Assembly (NCBI GenBank): GCA_024529925.1
Contig: JAFEUB010001171.1
Coordinates: forward strand, 1,788,001-1,852,000
Direction of reading: 5' to 3'
Origin: Ophthalmolycus amberensis
Lineage: Eukaryota > Chordata > Actinopteri > Perciformes > Zoarcidae
Length of the DNA stretch: 64,000 nt
The notes below the pieces were generated by a model. The model saw only the letters and a program-made list of their open reading frames with translations, was not told the origin of the DNA and did no database searches. Below are positions 23,690 to 36,000 of this stretch, in pieces. The translations under genes and the position numbers were made by a program. The stretch's first letter is position 1. Every line of letters starts with the position of its first letter.

Positions 23690-23966
23690 GGTGACGGAGT
23701 GGATATCCCTCGCAGCCTATCAGCGGTCAGAGTGGGTGCAGTTGGATGACGCAGGTAGCTCCTGTGTGTGTTAACGCTGGTCAGCTGCTGTCTGTGGAGG
23801 GCAGCGTCAACATCAGCAGCGGCTCCGACTGGTGATGGAGACGGAACCACGGATTGAGCCGCAGTAGAGATCCGGGGACAGGAGAGGATGCCGCGGCTGT
23901 CGTGAGACAACCCGAGCCCGTGTTCAGCCCGCGTGTCAGCCGCACCTGCCGTGGATGATTGTCTCG
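23690..23966 (+). other. baalc: baalc promoter / 5' UTR
   Basis: GC-rich sequence immediately upstream of the baalc start (for example GGAGACGGAACCACGG and CCCGAGCCCGTG), in contrast to the AT-rich flank before 23650. The transcription start was not located. Confidence 0.45.
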
Positions 23967-25939
23967 ATGGGTTGTGGAGGGAGTCGGGCGGACGCGATCA
24001 TCGAGCCGAGGTACCATGAGAGCTGGACCAGAGAAACGGAATCGACGTGGCTTACCAATACGGACGTCGAGACCTCTCTACCAGTAGCAAACAGTAAGAG
24101 CCCCCCGCCTCCGTGTTATCTGTTTTCACTGCAACGTCTCTCATTGCATGTATACCACAGGCCACATCACACTTACTAAAATGAGAAAATAATGCACATG
24201 AATCGGGATCACAAGAAAGCTAAATAAACTCTATACTGCCAGCTGTCAACTCAGCAGTTTTGCATCTCTACTATTGTCTCAATGTTAAAAATAAGCCAGG
24301 ACAAGAGGTTTCACGTGATAATCTAAGCCCTTACTGTTGTCCAAAGGTAAAGCTCTGGAGCCCAATCTGAGGGAGAAGAGGATGGTGAACACAGGCACCC
24401 AGTGTGGGAAGCAGGCCCTCACGTCCACAGGCTCCAACCACCAGAGGAGAGCCAGACGCTCCTTGAGTGATGTAGGTGTCCCCGGTAGCAGGTATTGGCA
24501 CGCCTGACAGCTAAACATCAACACCAACAGCCTCTGTCTTTGCACACATGGTGACGTTACAGGCCGTGAGACCCAACAGCATGACTTACTGTACCTGTCC
24601 TCTCACGTTATGTGTCTCAGTGTTTGGATGTCCTTCTGACAGGTTACTCTGCAGAATCAAAATCAACTTTATGAGAAATCAGAATCAGTATTTTCAATTT
24701 ATTCAACAGGATTGAATTTAGCCATCACATTTGTTAATTCAACTTTAGGAAACATGAAGGCTTTAGGGAAGGACAGACGGCAGATATTTGTCTTGTGATC
24801 TGAGATAATGTTATGAAATAAGGTTGCAGAGATATGATTTTAAGTTTGCCCAGAATAGCTTTATAACATTTCCAGGAAAATGCAAATATAGACACACACG
24901 ACAACAACCATACGCAATACCAGGACTTGCTTTGTTTATTTGTCAATAATCACACTGAATACCGGTAGTTGTTTAATAGAAGCAATTCACACATGTCACC
25001 ACAGTAAATTGATCCTTAATGAAATTAGTAAAGAGAAAGTCTTTGTGTTTTGGGCTGATGAACGGACGGATAAAACAAAGAATTAGAAGAGGGGCAGTTT
25101 TCACTACTGTCTTACATTTTTATCGAGAAAACGGGTTATGTGTACACAATACAATTAATCGATTGTGAAAACAAGACGTAGTTCCAGACTTACGAAGGTT
25201 TTATCTGCATTTATTGACGAACAGAGTATATTTACACTATTTTCCTAGATATCGATGTTTGTGTGTCCTCTGGCCATACTTAGCTGTGAGTGCAAACAGT
25301 AAACATTGAGAATGATAAATTGTGTGAAAATAATCTGCATTTACATATGACCTGTACCATAACATTTCTTTCATTCTTTCTCTGCCTTCTTCATTTTTTA
25401 TTGTAAGAGCTACTGCACTAAAGGAACAGTGTGCAGATGCCACTATCTGCTCTAAATGCAAATGTATGGGCTTTTACTCATGCAGATAAAAAGAGACCGA
25501 CAGATAACACTGTGTGGACACTTTTTTGCATGTTTTAAATGTATAATTATTATTGAGGAACGAGTTGCAATTATTTTCAATTCTGTACAAAACTCATTTT
25601 AAAAAGATCTGAAAATCAATTCCATGACCTAACAAACTACATTTACAGCAACACAGAAACCTAGATTGTCGTGTTTTATTTCTTTAACCTTCCATTTATG
25701 GGCAGAGCTTCAGTGACTCAGGTCTCAGTTGCCCATTGTTGCCCACTCGCTCCCTGTCCAGTGTGGTGACATTTAAATTACGTGGCATTCAAAACTCTCG
25801 CATCTTTTCACAGCAAACCACTCGCGAGTCCAAAAGGAGGGCATCAAAAGAGGCCAGTGCGTTGTCTAAGGACGGGCAGCCCGTCACCATCAACAGCAGT
25901 GGAGACGCTGAACCTGGGAACGTGTGTGATGAAAGATGA
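23967..25939 (+). CDS. baalc: Brain and acute leukemia cytoplasmic protein (BAALC)
   Basis: Three coding exons: 23967..24093, 24347..24471 and 25814..25939 (TGA), giving 125 aa (human long form 145). It opens MGCGGSRADAIIEPRYHESW, almost identical to human BAALC. The start at 23967 is chosen over the in-frame ATG at 23955 because it puts Gly2 and Cys3 in place for N-myristoylation and palmitoylation, which anchor BAALC to membranes. Exon 2 (NTGTQCGKQALTSTGSNHQ) and exon 3 (TTRESKRRASKEASALSKDG, then PVTINSSG) are less conserved but align with the human C-terminal half. BAALC is a small protein of neural tissue and haematopoietic progenitors. It follows atp6v1c1 in the same orientation, as in human 8q22. 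Confidence 0.92.
24645..24715. repeat. Short relic resembling a fish SINE tail
   Basis: GCAGAATCAAAATCAACTTT followed by AATCAGAATCAG resembles the AGAATCAGAATCAGCTTTAT tail common to some fish SINEs. Degenerate and short, in baalc intron 2. Confidence 0.3.
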
Positions 25940-27110
25940 AGAAAAGCCAAGACTCTGTGAGGAGGAAGACAGCAGCTGGAGCTGTGAAAAGTTCACCAGA
26001 AGATGGGACGGGGATTTACAGTCTTGTGTGGATGATGTTTGCTCGTGACTTCGCAAGACCTTGGCTGTCGATCTCAGTGACTTAAAAACAAAAGCACCTG
26101 CGTAATGCCTCCATCCAAAGATCTCGGGATGCTGCGTCCTTGTTGTTGCCATTGCAAATGCATGCGTGAAGTGAAGCAGAGAGTGGATCGCAAAACGTGT
26201 GCACGCTCTCCACCGTGCTCTTCTCCCATGCTTACGGTGCCGGTCAGGGAATGAGTCACTGCGTTAAGCCAATTTGAAAGAAAACAAGAACAGACCGTCC
26301 CGTATGCACATGATAATCACAGTCTGCACATCAAATGTTTTCTGTGTGGGGCCTTCCTTATGAATTTGCTTCAGTTCTTTGTGCAAGTATATTCCTTTTG
26401 TTGTGAATGAAAAACAATGATGATGCTGTTTAACCTCAGTTGATGCTGTAAATAATTTATTTAAAAGACCCTGAAGTGCTGTTTAGAAACTGAGATTTGG
26501 AGGTTTAATGCTTGAAGGCTGAAGACTGTCTTTTTCCAGCCTTTGCAAGACAAAGAAACAAACACACCCGCATGTGCCTCTACATTTTGATCTGAACTGC
26601 TCCTGTTCTCACTTTGAGAGTTTGTTTTGTTCAGTATTTTGTGTTCTCTTACCTCTTCTTTTATGTTATATTATGTTACACTTCACCATTTGGTTTACCA
26701 TTTATTATGTATTGTACTGATCCGTGTGGCTTACACTGATCTGCATGTTTAAATCAATCTCAAATTGTTTCAGCATTGGTGGAAAAATGACTCTGCCCAA
26801 ACATGATCAGAAGCAAGCTGTCTGAAATCAAACTTTTTGCTCATTTGGTAGATGTAAAAATAGAAAAGCTGCACAGAGAAGTACTTTAAGAGGGGTAATT
26901 AGAATGGGTCATCAGGAGAGTGAGAGTTATGGCCAGCAGGTGGCGTTCACCAGTCTGACCTAACATTTTCTGCTCGTGATAACTGTTGCTTGTCAAGAGT
27001 TGTTGATGATTCACTGAGATGATACAGTTTGAATGTGTACAGGCAAACCTTTGGGATGGAAAACAACATTTGAACACATGATCTACCACAGTTTTCTTCT
27101 TTGAATTAAA
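25940..27110 (+). other. baalc: baalc 3' UTR (predicted extent)
   Basis: Non-coding sequence after the baalc stop. A variant poly(A) signal ATTAAA lies at 27105..27110; no AATAAA was noted before it. The extent is a guess based on the long 3' UTR of mammalian BAALC. A CTCF-like motif falls at 26933..26947. Confidence 0.3.
26933..26947 (+). promoter_or_regulatory. CTCF-like motif
   Basis: CCAGCAGGTGGCGTT matches the CTCF core CCASYAGRKGGCR fully. It lies between baalc and spire1. Motif match only. Confidence 0.35.
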
Positions 27111-28440
27111 ATTGTCAGTTTCTTAAGTTGTGAAAGAGGTGAGATGTGCAGTAATTTCTCCTTACAGGCAAAGGCCAGAGCAGAATTAATTAGACTGCAT
27201 CAATAGACCAATAACTTGATGTGTGTCTATACCTTATGGATACTTTTAGAGACAGTTCTCTCTTTGTCCTTACCGAGCCCACAACCACATGAGTTGATAG
27301 TTATCTTATTTGTTTGCTGCTGGGCTTACTACAGAATTTATTTTTTGTATGAATAGCATGGACATGGTAATCATCGAATAGCAAGAAAACAAAAGCAGTT
27401 GAGTTCGTATTTATTTATTTATTGTATGTTTGTCCAAGAGTCCCTAGAGAAAATATGCAGGCATAGTAGACTGGGAAAATGCCCCCCCCCCCCCTCAAAA
27501 AACCTATATTTATTCCATTAAATAAAACACATAACCTAACATCACCATAGCCTGTACTCTCACTGATAGTGTAACATGATGAGATAAATAGTTATTGGCA
27601 ATAATGTTTAAAAAAAATCTATAATGTGAGCTACATCTCAGTCAGCAGGAGATGGAGCTCTGCAGAAAATGTGTGTATGAGAAGTAAAGTAAGCGTCTCA
27701 CTTGTGCTGTTGTTTCTGCTTTCTAAAGAAATAAGCACACCTTGATATTGATCACTTGCAACAGTGAAAGAAGTACAAAGATCCTTTATTTAATTAAATG
27801 CGGCTATACTGCCGTAAAACTGTACTAACTTATAAGTAAACGTCCTGCATTAGAACTTGACCTATAAGTAAAAGTATATTTTGAGTATTAACGGTTACAG
27901 TTTCAAATATGAAATTCGGCTCAGTGTTTAGAGTTATATTAGGGTTCCTTTGCAATTTTTCTTTCTGTCTCCGTTTTTATTTGTTCTTTAAATCTATTTT
28001 TTGCACTCCAGTAACTCTAATGCTATCTCAAAATTTTGTAATTTTCATAAATCATGATTCACTTAAGGTGTACTCAAACAATTTTAAGAATGGTGTATAT
28101 TTAACATTGCAAATTAACTTAATGTACGTAGTTACTTTCCACCCATGTAAACCATTACATTTCACAATTATAGTGTACCCTTTAAATTTAACCTAAGCTT
28201 TTGGGGGATTTGTTGACGACACACCTGATGGCGGAAGTCCTGCGGCCTACAAAATGACGATTTCCGCTTTCAGTTTAAGACGATGGACAAGCGAGTCATA
28301 CGCAGTGTAATCAGCGGGCACTAAGACCACGCGGAACGTGCTGTCAGTTAGCCGTTGATGCTCCTCGGTCACACCGGATAGACACCAGCTGAGATCCTAA
28401 CGTCTGTGTGGCCGAGACTGGAATATTAATTCATAACTCA
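27111..28440. other. baalc-spire1 intergenic region
   Basis: AT-rich, with a C homopolymer near 27482-27494 and a degenerate dispersed repeat (27755..27895). The open frame 27909..28196 is AT-rich and hydrophobic by composition, with no recognised family. The GC content rises from about 28200 toward the spire1 first exon. Confidence 0.5.
27755..27895. repeat. Degenerate dispersed teleost repeat (copy 3)
   Basis: AAGTACAAAGATCCTTTATT, then CGTCCTGCATTAGAACTTGA and CTATAAGTAAAAGTATATTT belong to the same family as the copies at 13384 and 16838, covering its distal part. Confidence 0.5.
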
Positions 28441-28515
28441 CCTTCTTTTCTCCCTTTAACTTATGTGTTCATGATGAGGTGAGGATGGCTAAGCGACCGG
28501 GGACTGACGACGGGA
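28441..28515 (+). other. spire1 5' leader with out-of-frame upstream ATGs
   Basis: Upstream ATGs at 28471 and 28474 open very short frames ending at TGA 28480..28482 (or overlapping it). An ATG at 28485 has a strong context (A at -3, G at +4) and opens a 115-codon frame (MAKRPGTDDGNVDFF...) that overlaps the KIND frame out of register and ends at 28832. Confidence 0.5.
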
Positions 28516-31500
28516 ATGTTGACTTCTTCGCCGACCATTCTCCGGGACTTCGCGTCCGATTCGAGCTCCGGAGACGTGGTGAACATGGACCGCAGCGACG
28601 GAGGAGCCGCGGAGGTCTCCCTGGAAGACATCCTGAAGCTGTACAGCCAGCCGATCAACGAGGAGCAGGCCTGGGCCGTGTGTTATCAGTGCTGTCGGAC
28701 TTTAGCGCAGAAACGTCGGAGGAAAAGCTCCAAGTCTGCCGGCGGTTCAGCCGCCGTCGACTACCCGAAGAGGATCGAGGGACCCGGGGATGTGAGGATT
28801 GGGAGAGACGGGACCGTGAAGCTGCTCTCTGAGGACGACACAGGTAAACGAACGGAGCATATCATACGAAGAGGCCATGTTGTTGTGGCCGTCTGCTTCC
28901 AGCCATGTGGCGAATGTGTTTACAGGCTGCTCGATGGTGGTCATTAAAAATACATCACAGATCACCGCATAGCTGCAGGGAATCAACGCGACAAAAGGAA
29001 GCGGTTTATCAATTATTAGCAGGCGGGGTCCGTTCTCACGACATGCATCTAATATTGACATTATAAACATGGTTCATTCATACGGGTGTGTTAACAGGGC
29101 TGGTCTAGGTTCTCTGTTTTAAATTACGCTCCTACAGCGGTCAGTTATCTACAGTAAACAATGGACCATGTGATGGATTCAAACTGCAGAGCACCGTGGG
29201 CCCAGTCCAGAGCAAAGCCATATAGCGAGCATCACACAGATGACTCATGTTGCTGCGAACAGGCACGTTGTTTGTGTTGTGACGTTGAGGTAAAGGCACA
29301 GATTAGTGGGGGGATGCATGCACCTGGGGGAGATTTTTAAACACAATGGAAACACGTTTTAATTTAGTTTGGTTATAAATAATAAGGTGGAAGCTTGCAG
29401 GCACATGAGTTGTGTGTAGTAGATCCTCTTAACTGCTAGTGTGCTCCACTTTGACTATTTACCTCGGAGGTGAAACGATGAATAGATGAGTTGATCAGTC
29501 AAAAATAATTTGCAACAATTATGCTAAATAATCCTTCAAGCAAAACTGCCAAACTTTCACACATACCAGCTTCTCAAATGAACATATTTGCTATTTTTTC
29601 GTTATAGTAAGATGAATTTGGACTACAGACCAAACTATTAATAGTTGATGAACAAAATGAGTCCTAATGTACCTGACAGCGGGCTACCTGTCTGGCCTCA
29701 TGGACATAAAACAGGCACATTATATAAAATCATTCTTGACCGAATGACTTGAACCCTGGGTTCTTTTAATATAGTAAAGCTTAGATTCACACTTGAGGAT
29801 TCAAGCTGAATGCAGTCAACTACTGGAACAACTCAAAGACCATGCTGGTTACAAATTCGAAGGTGCTTCCTGCAAGGCCTCTTCCAGTACACTAGTTCAG
29901 GTGTGTCGAAAGACTTACTGAGCGTCTCAAATACTTTTAACTGCGTACCATTAATATGTGAGAGATAGAGCTGGGTGTGGGTGGAGGAGGTGTGGCCGTC
30001 AACTCAGCATAGCCTCAAGCACAGAGGTCATATCCTGTCTCTCCTGGGAACTTATTATAGCCACCTTTTCTTCTTATTTTCCCCTCCCCTGTTTACACCC
30101 CTCTCTCGCTCGCTCACCCTTCAGCCCAGCGCTCCCTTATCTCAGCATATTGAACCAACCGGTGATGTTTGCTGTGTGTGGAAATTACACTCTCGGTATA
30201 AACCGATTCAGCCGGTTCTTCTGAAAGTCTTGACGCTGCTAAAAATAGAATAAACGTGATGATTAATGCACAGACTTTGATCAGTCTGACTGCAGATGAT
30301 TTTGGAGAGTTTCTTTGCTGCTCCTCTGGCTAGTGGCTGAGGTATTTTGGGACAGCTCGGACCTGATTCTTATTTGGCCTGGTGATGAGAAAGACGTGAG
30401 GCCTATTAAGCTTTCAGAAGCTCTGCGTACTGTTTCAGAGGTCGCTACCCCAGCAAAAAAAAACCAACCATTGCTTATGCAATCCACATATGGGCCTGTG
30501 CATGAGTCAGTGTCAAGATGGTGTTATTTGGCCAGCACCCAGACCACCAACGCTGAGGCCTTCACGGCCCTCTTCCTACCTTATTGCTTGTATTAAGATG
30601 TCGTCTAGAGCTGCACACCGCAGGAAGTGTGTATCTCAGTAATGCGTAGCAATCGGACTAATAAGCAACACAGAGTCCCAGTCAAGTGTTTATTTTTGGC
30701 TCAATTGATGCGAGGTATACGCTGCTCCTGCTGCAGTCGTATCGATTCACACGGAGCACGGGGAAGAATACATTCACTGCCACTCCACGTTGCCAAGAGA
30801 AGGGCCTGAAGGCTGCATCCAAATGAGAGAGAGATGCTCAAAGAGTTCCAGTGAGTCATACCAGTAAAGAGGATTTTTTGTTTTGTTGCATGCGGTATTT
30901 TAACTGGAATTCGTACGGTTGATGTGGTTATTTATATCATTGAAGGGGTTTGAATATGATTTAATATCTTGTCTGTATTTATTCATTAGATTAGAGTTGG
31001 GGCAAGAAAAATCTTGTTTAAAGATTCAATCTAGTAGAGAAGTCTTTCATCCCCCTCCCCCCCCCCCCCCCGTTTGTATCCCATTCTCTTTAAAGCCCCC
31101 TTTTTCAGCAGCACAGAGGTTGATATGTCACTGAATGGGATAGTCTGGGTGACACAGCACACTGCTCCAAATATGCCTCGCGGTGACTTAATCGCTCTAG
31201 GAGAGACGAGGGCCCTTGCCAAGCCATCTCTCCTTGACTGGGACAAACAGAGGACCTAGTGTTTCTCAAATGAGCGTTGGTGGATGGCGGTTTATTTATT
31301 TTTCCTTGTGTCTGTTGGCTGTAATTCATAGTGACCTGCGCAGAACTGAGCTGAGAAACGTGTATTTTCCTTGAACGCCTCCTTAAGCACTGTATTGAAA
31401 TACAATGTCATCGTATGCAGCCACAGCAGTCAAGAGTAGTGTTATTCAATTAGAAATTACTCAATCTCTGCCTCAATTGATGGAATTTAAACTGAAATGG

Positions 31501-33028
31501 CACTTCTATTAGCATTCAGAGAGATGACGCATCTGACCAAAGTGTCTCATTTATATGCAATGACCTAATTTTACAGTCCGGACAGGTGTCAAAGTCTGCA
31601 CATCTATCTCCCTAGTTGTACTTTCACCCCAGACGTTACTCTTACCGGCAGTTACCCTGTATTCCAATCACTGTTCACCAGTGATTAACTGTAAAGTGTA
31701 TATAATAAACAGACTCACTGTGTGTACTCTTGAGATCTATCTAGAGATACAGGTGTGTTGGGAAAGCCAGTTACGGAACAAGAGATAAGATTGTCAAAGC
31801 TTTTGTTTTCTGTTTTGTCCAATAAAAGAAAGAGAAACTTCAGGTTTTTCCTGTCCACTTAGGTTCCCGTGATTTGTTGTGTTGCTTAGAAAATGCTTAT
31901 AGTGTACGTGAAAGGTCACGATCGAGGTTCTTAATATTGACTTTCCATTTTGAGCGAGGTTTTCATGGCAATGAGTGAGAGGGCAGCGTCTTTCTCCAGA
32001 GTATGAGGGAACAGTCGTATCTCTATAACCAGCCCCCGGTGGCAGGTTTTGACAGTTTGCCTCAGGCAGTGTGCAGTGACTGCAGAGAAAACATAATCAT
32101 TTATTCACTCGGTAGTTTTACAGTCTGTGCTGTCGAGGAATCACATTTTGCAGCTCCCCCTACATTCAGTTTCCTCTCCACTCTCAAGTTGAATATTTTA
32201 TGTCCTGTAACACTGTGTGAGGTGTGTTTTCTGTCTTTTTAGATGTCATCCATAATTACACAGAACATGTACACAAATAATTCAGAGGGTGTGTTGGCAC
32301 AATGAATAAGTATCTTAGTGGTTACGAGTGTAATAACTCTCTCAATGTTCTGTCATTACAGATAAATACCAACCGGCTGCAACGTCATTAGAGGTGAGTT
32401 CCACATCAGTCTCCTTAATCACTCCAAGTTCAGTTTCAGAGAAGTAGTCTTCCTTTTCAACATGTGCTGTTAGCGCAGTTACTCACCAGTTGTTACTCTC
32501 AAGATTAAAATATGCAGCTTTCAAATTCAGTTAATCAGATTTCTTTTCACTCCACAACTGTCATGCGTCATTTAAATATGACAAAACGATTTCAGAAACT
32601 ATTTTTCACAGCTTTCCCACCACTGAATCTACTAGTGAGCAATTGCACCACAAGCAGGCTGGTGTGGCCGCTGTGTTGCAACATTGTTGACGGTGGCCTT
32701 GAGAAAAACATCGATGAGGAGCCAATGCACAAATACATATTAATGAACATTAACTGATTATCAACGCTGGTGAAGAGTGGTGGTATTTTCTTGTGAGTAG
32801 GATGTTTTCTCTTTAGGAAGTGGTAGAAAGTGTCTTGTTGTGTCAGTCAAAGCGTAGATATGACACTGCGCAGCAGCGACATGAAAAGTAATTGTTACCT
32901 GTCCAAATGTACCAACATGCGAGCATTACACCCTTCCAAGTGTTAGCGATGCACTAAACCAGGGGTCTTCAACGTTTTTCAGGCCAAGGACCCCCAAACT
33001 GATAGAGAGATGGAGCAGGGACCCCCGA

Positions 33029-33095
<67 letters not shown>

Positions 33096-36000
33096 GTGTT
33101 TTATATTAAACTGGGCCTAGTACCGTGTATAAACATACCTCTTTATTGTGCATTCAATACTAAGCTATTCAAATAATACACATGTTCATATATTCATGTT
33201 TTTATTTTAAACATGTGCAAGGTACAGTGAGTAGGGAGGCCGTGCCTCTGCCATTTATAAACCGCTGATGCCAATATCAACATTGTCAATTGCATGATAA
33301 TCATGCATACAAGCTATTCAAATTGACGTTTTCATTTTAAACATAAATGAGTGATGGCCTATTAGTGGCACTGCCATGCATAAACATACCTGTTATCTTT
33401 CATACAATACTGAACTATTAAAATAATGGACACATTCATGTTTAGAGAAAAAAACAAATTTACATTTTTTTTTTAATTGTCTAATTAACCAAAAATTTCG
33501 CGAAGACCTCTGCACTAAACAATAGAGAGTGGGAGTGAGCTCTGTGCAAATAGTCCTCTTTACTTTGTCCAGTACTAGTAGTGTCTTTGCTGCACTCTGA
33601 TGCAGAAGAGCATGTTAAAAGAAGAGCATGACTTCTTCTCTTTTTGTTCATTAAATGCATTACTTTCTATACCATCATATACTCATCGCCAAAACCACGT
33701 GAAGAGGAGATGTGTCCAGTGTCTGTTTGGCCGAGCAAGGTACACTGTATATTGCTGGGAGAAGTCTCTCTCAAATCTTAATTATGTGTACACAGACTAA
33801 GTGCACAGAGAGTCCTCTATCAAGTCTGATCATCTTTCATGTTTGTGTTGCAGTTCATGTGATTACAGGCATGCACAGTATGTGTGTGTCTGTGTTTTTG
33901 CATGGCTGAGTTTGAAGTAGAATTCCTCCACCTCAGCTGACAGTCCCTGCCCTCTCCTCCTCCTCTTCTTTTGCTAGTTGATACTGAGTTCCTCCTTGCA
34001 TCATTGTCTGTTTATTGCTATGTTACAAAGAATGAACAGGGTGTTTTTACCTTGTTCGTTTGTTAAAAATGTGTAACACCTTGCACAATGGCTATTTGTA
34101 CATCAGCATGAGTATCCCACAGAATCGACCACGAGGCCAAACTTTGAGGACGCACCTTGTTTTGAAAAAACGTGTTTATTTTTTTTTTGTCTCGTTGATT
34201 GACAGCTTAACCAAAGAGATAATCACCAACTTTGCAAGATGCAGTCACGAAACATTACAGGTGGTAAGATCAAAATGAAGACCGGGTTTTGAAGACGGTA
34301 GTGCTCCGAGCAAAGACTGTGGGTCTTTGTGGGTCTTCAAAAAAGTTCTTTAGCGCGAGTGAAGAAGACTTGAAGCTCGCAATTTGTCACAACTGCAAGT
34401 CAACAATAAGCCGAGGAGGAACAACCGTAAACACATTTGGAACAACTTACTTAATCAGACACTTATTATATTGTAACTCATTCCCATCCCACATTTAGTC
34501 GACGTTTTCACAGCAATGTAAAATAGATATAAATAGACATTGCAGTCAGTGCTTAGTATACTTTATCGTTGCTAAACATGTGAGCGTTATTGTTATGAAG
34601 GTGGTAGCATTAATGTGATGAATGTAATTTAATGTTCCCGAGCATTAACTGGAACTATAAATTCACTTTGGTGCTTTTCCTTGACCTGATTATCTTCAGA
34701 TCATTCTGGAAAATTAATTTGGTGAACAAAGACTCTCACAAATGCAGTGTTACCCTTTTTATTGATGATACACTTTGGTCACATGTCTATGTCTTGCCAT
34801 TGTGTGTTTGTTTGTGTCTCTTGTGTAAGTGAGTCGGCCCATCAGTAAGTGCCAGTCGCTCATACCGTTACTCTGCTTCTGGACACTTTCGGAGCGAACC
34901 ATTATCTCGTGTTGAGTTGACCCACTTTCCCTCACTTACACCACCGAGCCTGTGTTAAGATAATCATCAATATGTCAAGTAAAGTACCCTTCTGTCACTT
35001 GAGTTAAAACTGGTTTTCCTCTTGTGGTGCTCTGTTGTCATCTGCATGGCTAGTGGTAACTATTTCTCAAAAGAAAATACTTTGTGTGAGACTTGCACCT
35101 TAAGTTGTCGCCTTCACGACAAGCTCAACCCAGTTTGTCCTCTGTTGAAGATTAGTTGTCGTATCCTGTTACAGGTTCTCCAGTCTGCCAGGTCTGCTCG
35201 GTTCGCTGTAGCTCAACTTTGGGCCGAGATAATTCGTTTGCCAGTTTCGTGCACGAAGTAAAGCCTTGGATTTTGAAATGGATCCCAGTAGTTTCAGTCT
35301 TCAGTTGTGAGTAATCTGAAGATTTATTTTCTCATTCTCCAAATAATATGGACCCACCATACCCCGAGATTGAACCGTTGTTCACTCACAGACCTGTTTT
35401 TTTTCTTGTGTTAAATACCAGATCCAAACTGCATCATCATCATTCTCATTCATCCTCTTTCCACATGGTTGGATTTAACTGTTTGGCTCAGATTCTGCAG
35501 AGCGGTGCATATTATTTGCATGTGAACAGTCCTGGGATCCACGCTGCAGCTGGTTGAACAGGGGCTGCAAGTGTCTGCATGTGAAGCTTCTGTGTGTGGG
35601 TCTCCCGCCCTCCTTATACCAGTCACTGCAGGCAATGAGCTCCGTCTCTACAAACACTGTTTCTTACTCTTGTCAGCTCTGACGTGACGCTGCACAGTTC
35701 AAGGGGAAGAGACGTCGTTTTATTCATCATTTTTAATGATGGCTGTCGATTTTTAGTGAACATTCTTGAGACAGTTTGTGTAAACTCAGCATAAATAAGT
35801 ACATGGTCTTTGACAGCAAACAAGTGCGTATTCTTTTGGTCGGTTGTCTGTGACTTTTGAGTGCAGTGATTGGCACCCAGTTTGATCCCTGTATGCCGGA
35901 CATTTACCAGCGGCCTAATTGTTATATCCTGCTTTTATCCAAATCAATCAATCGATTTGTTGTGACAGCTTCCCTTAAAAGCACCCGTGCAGCTCACATT

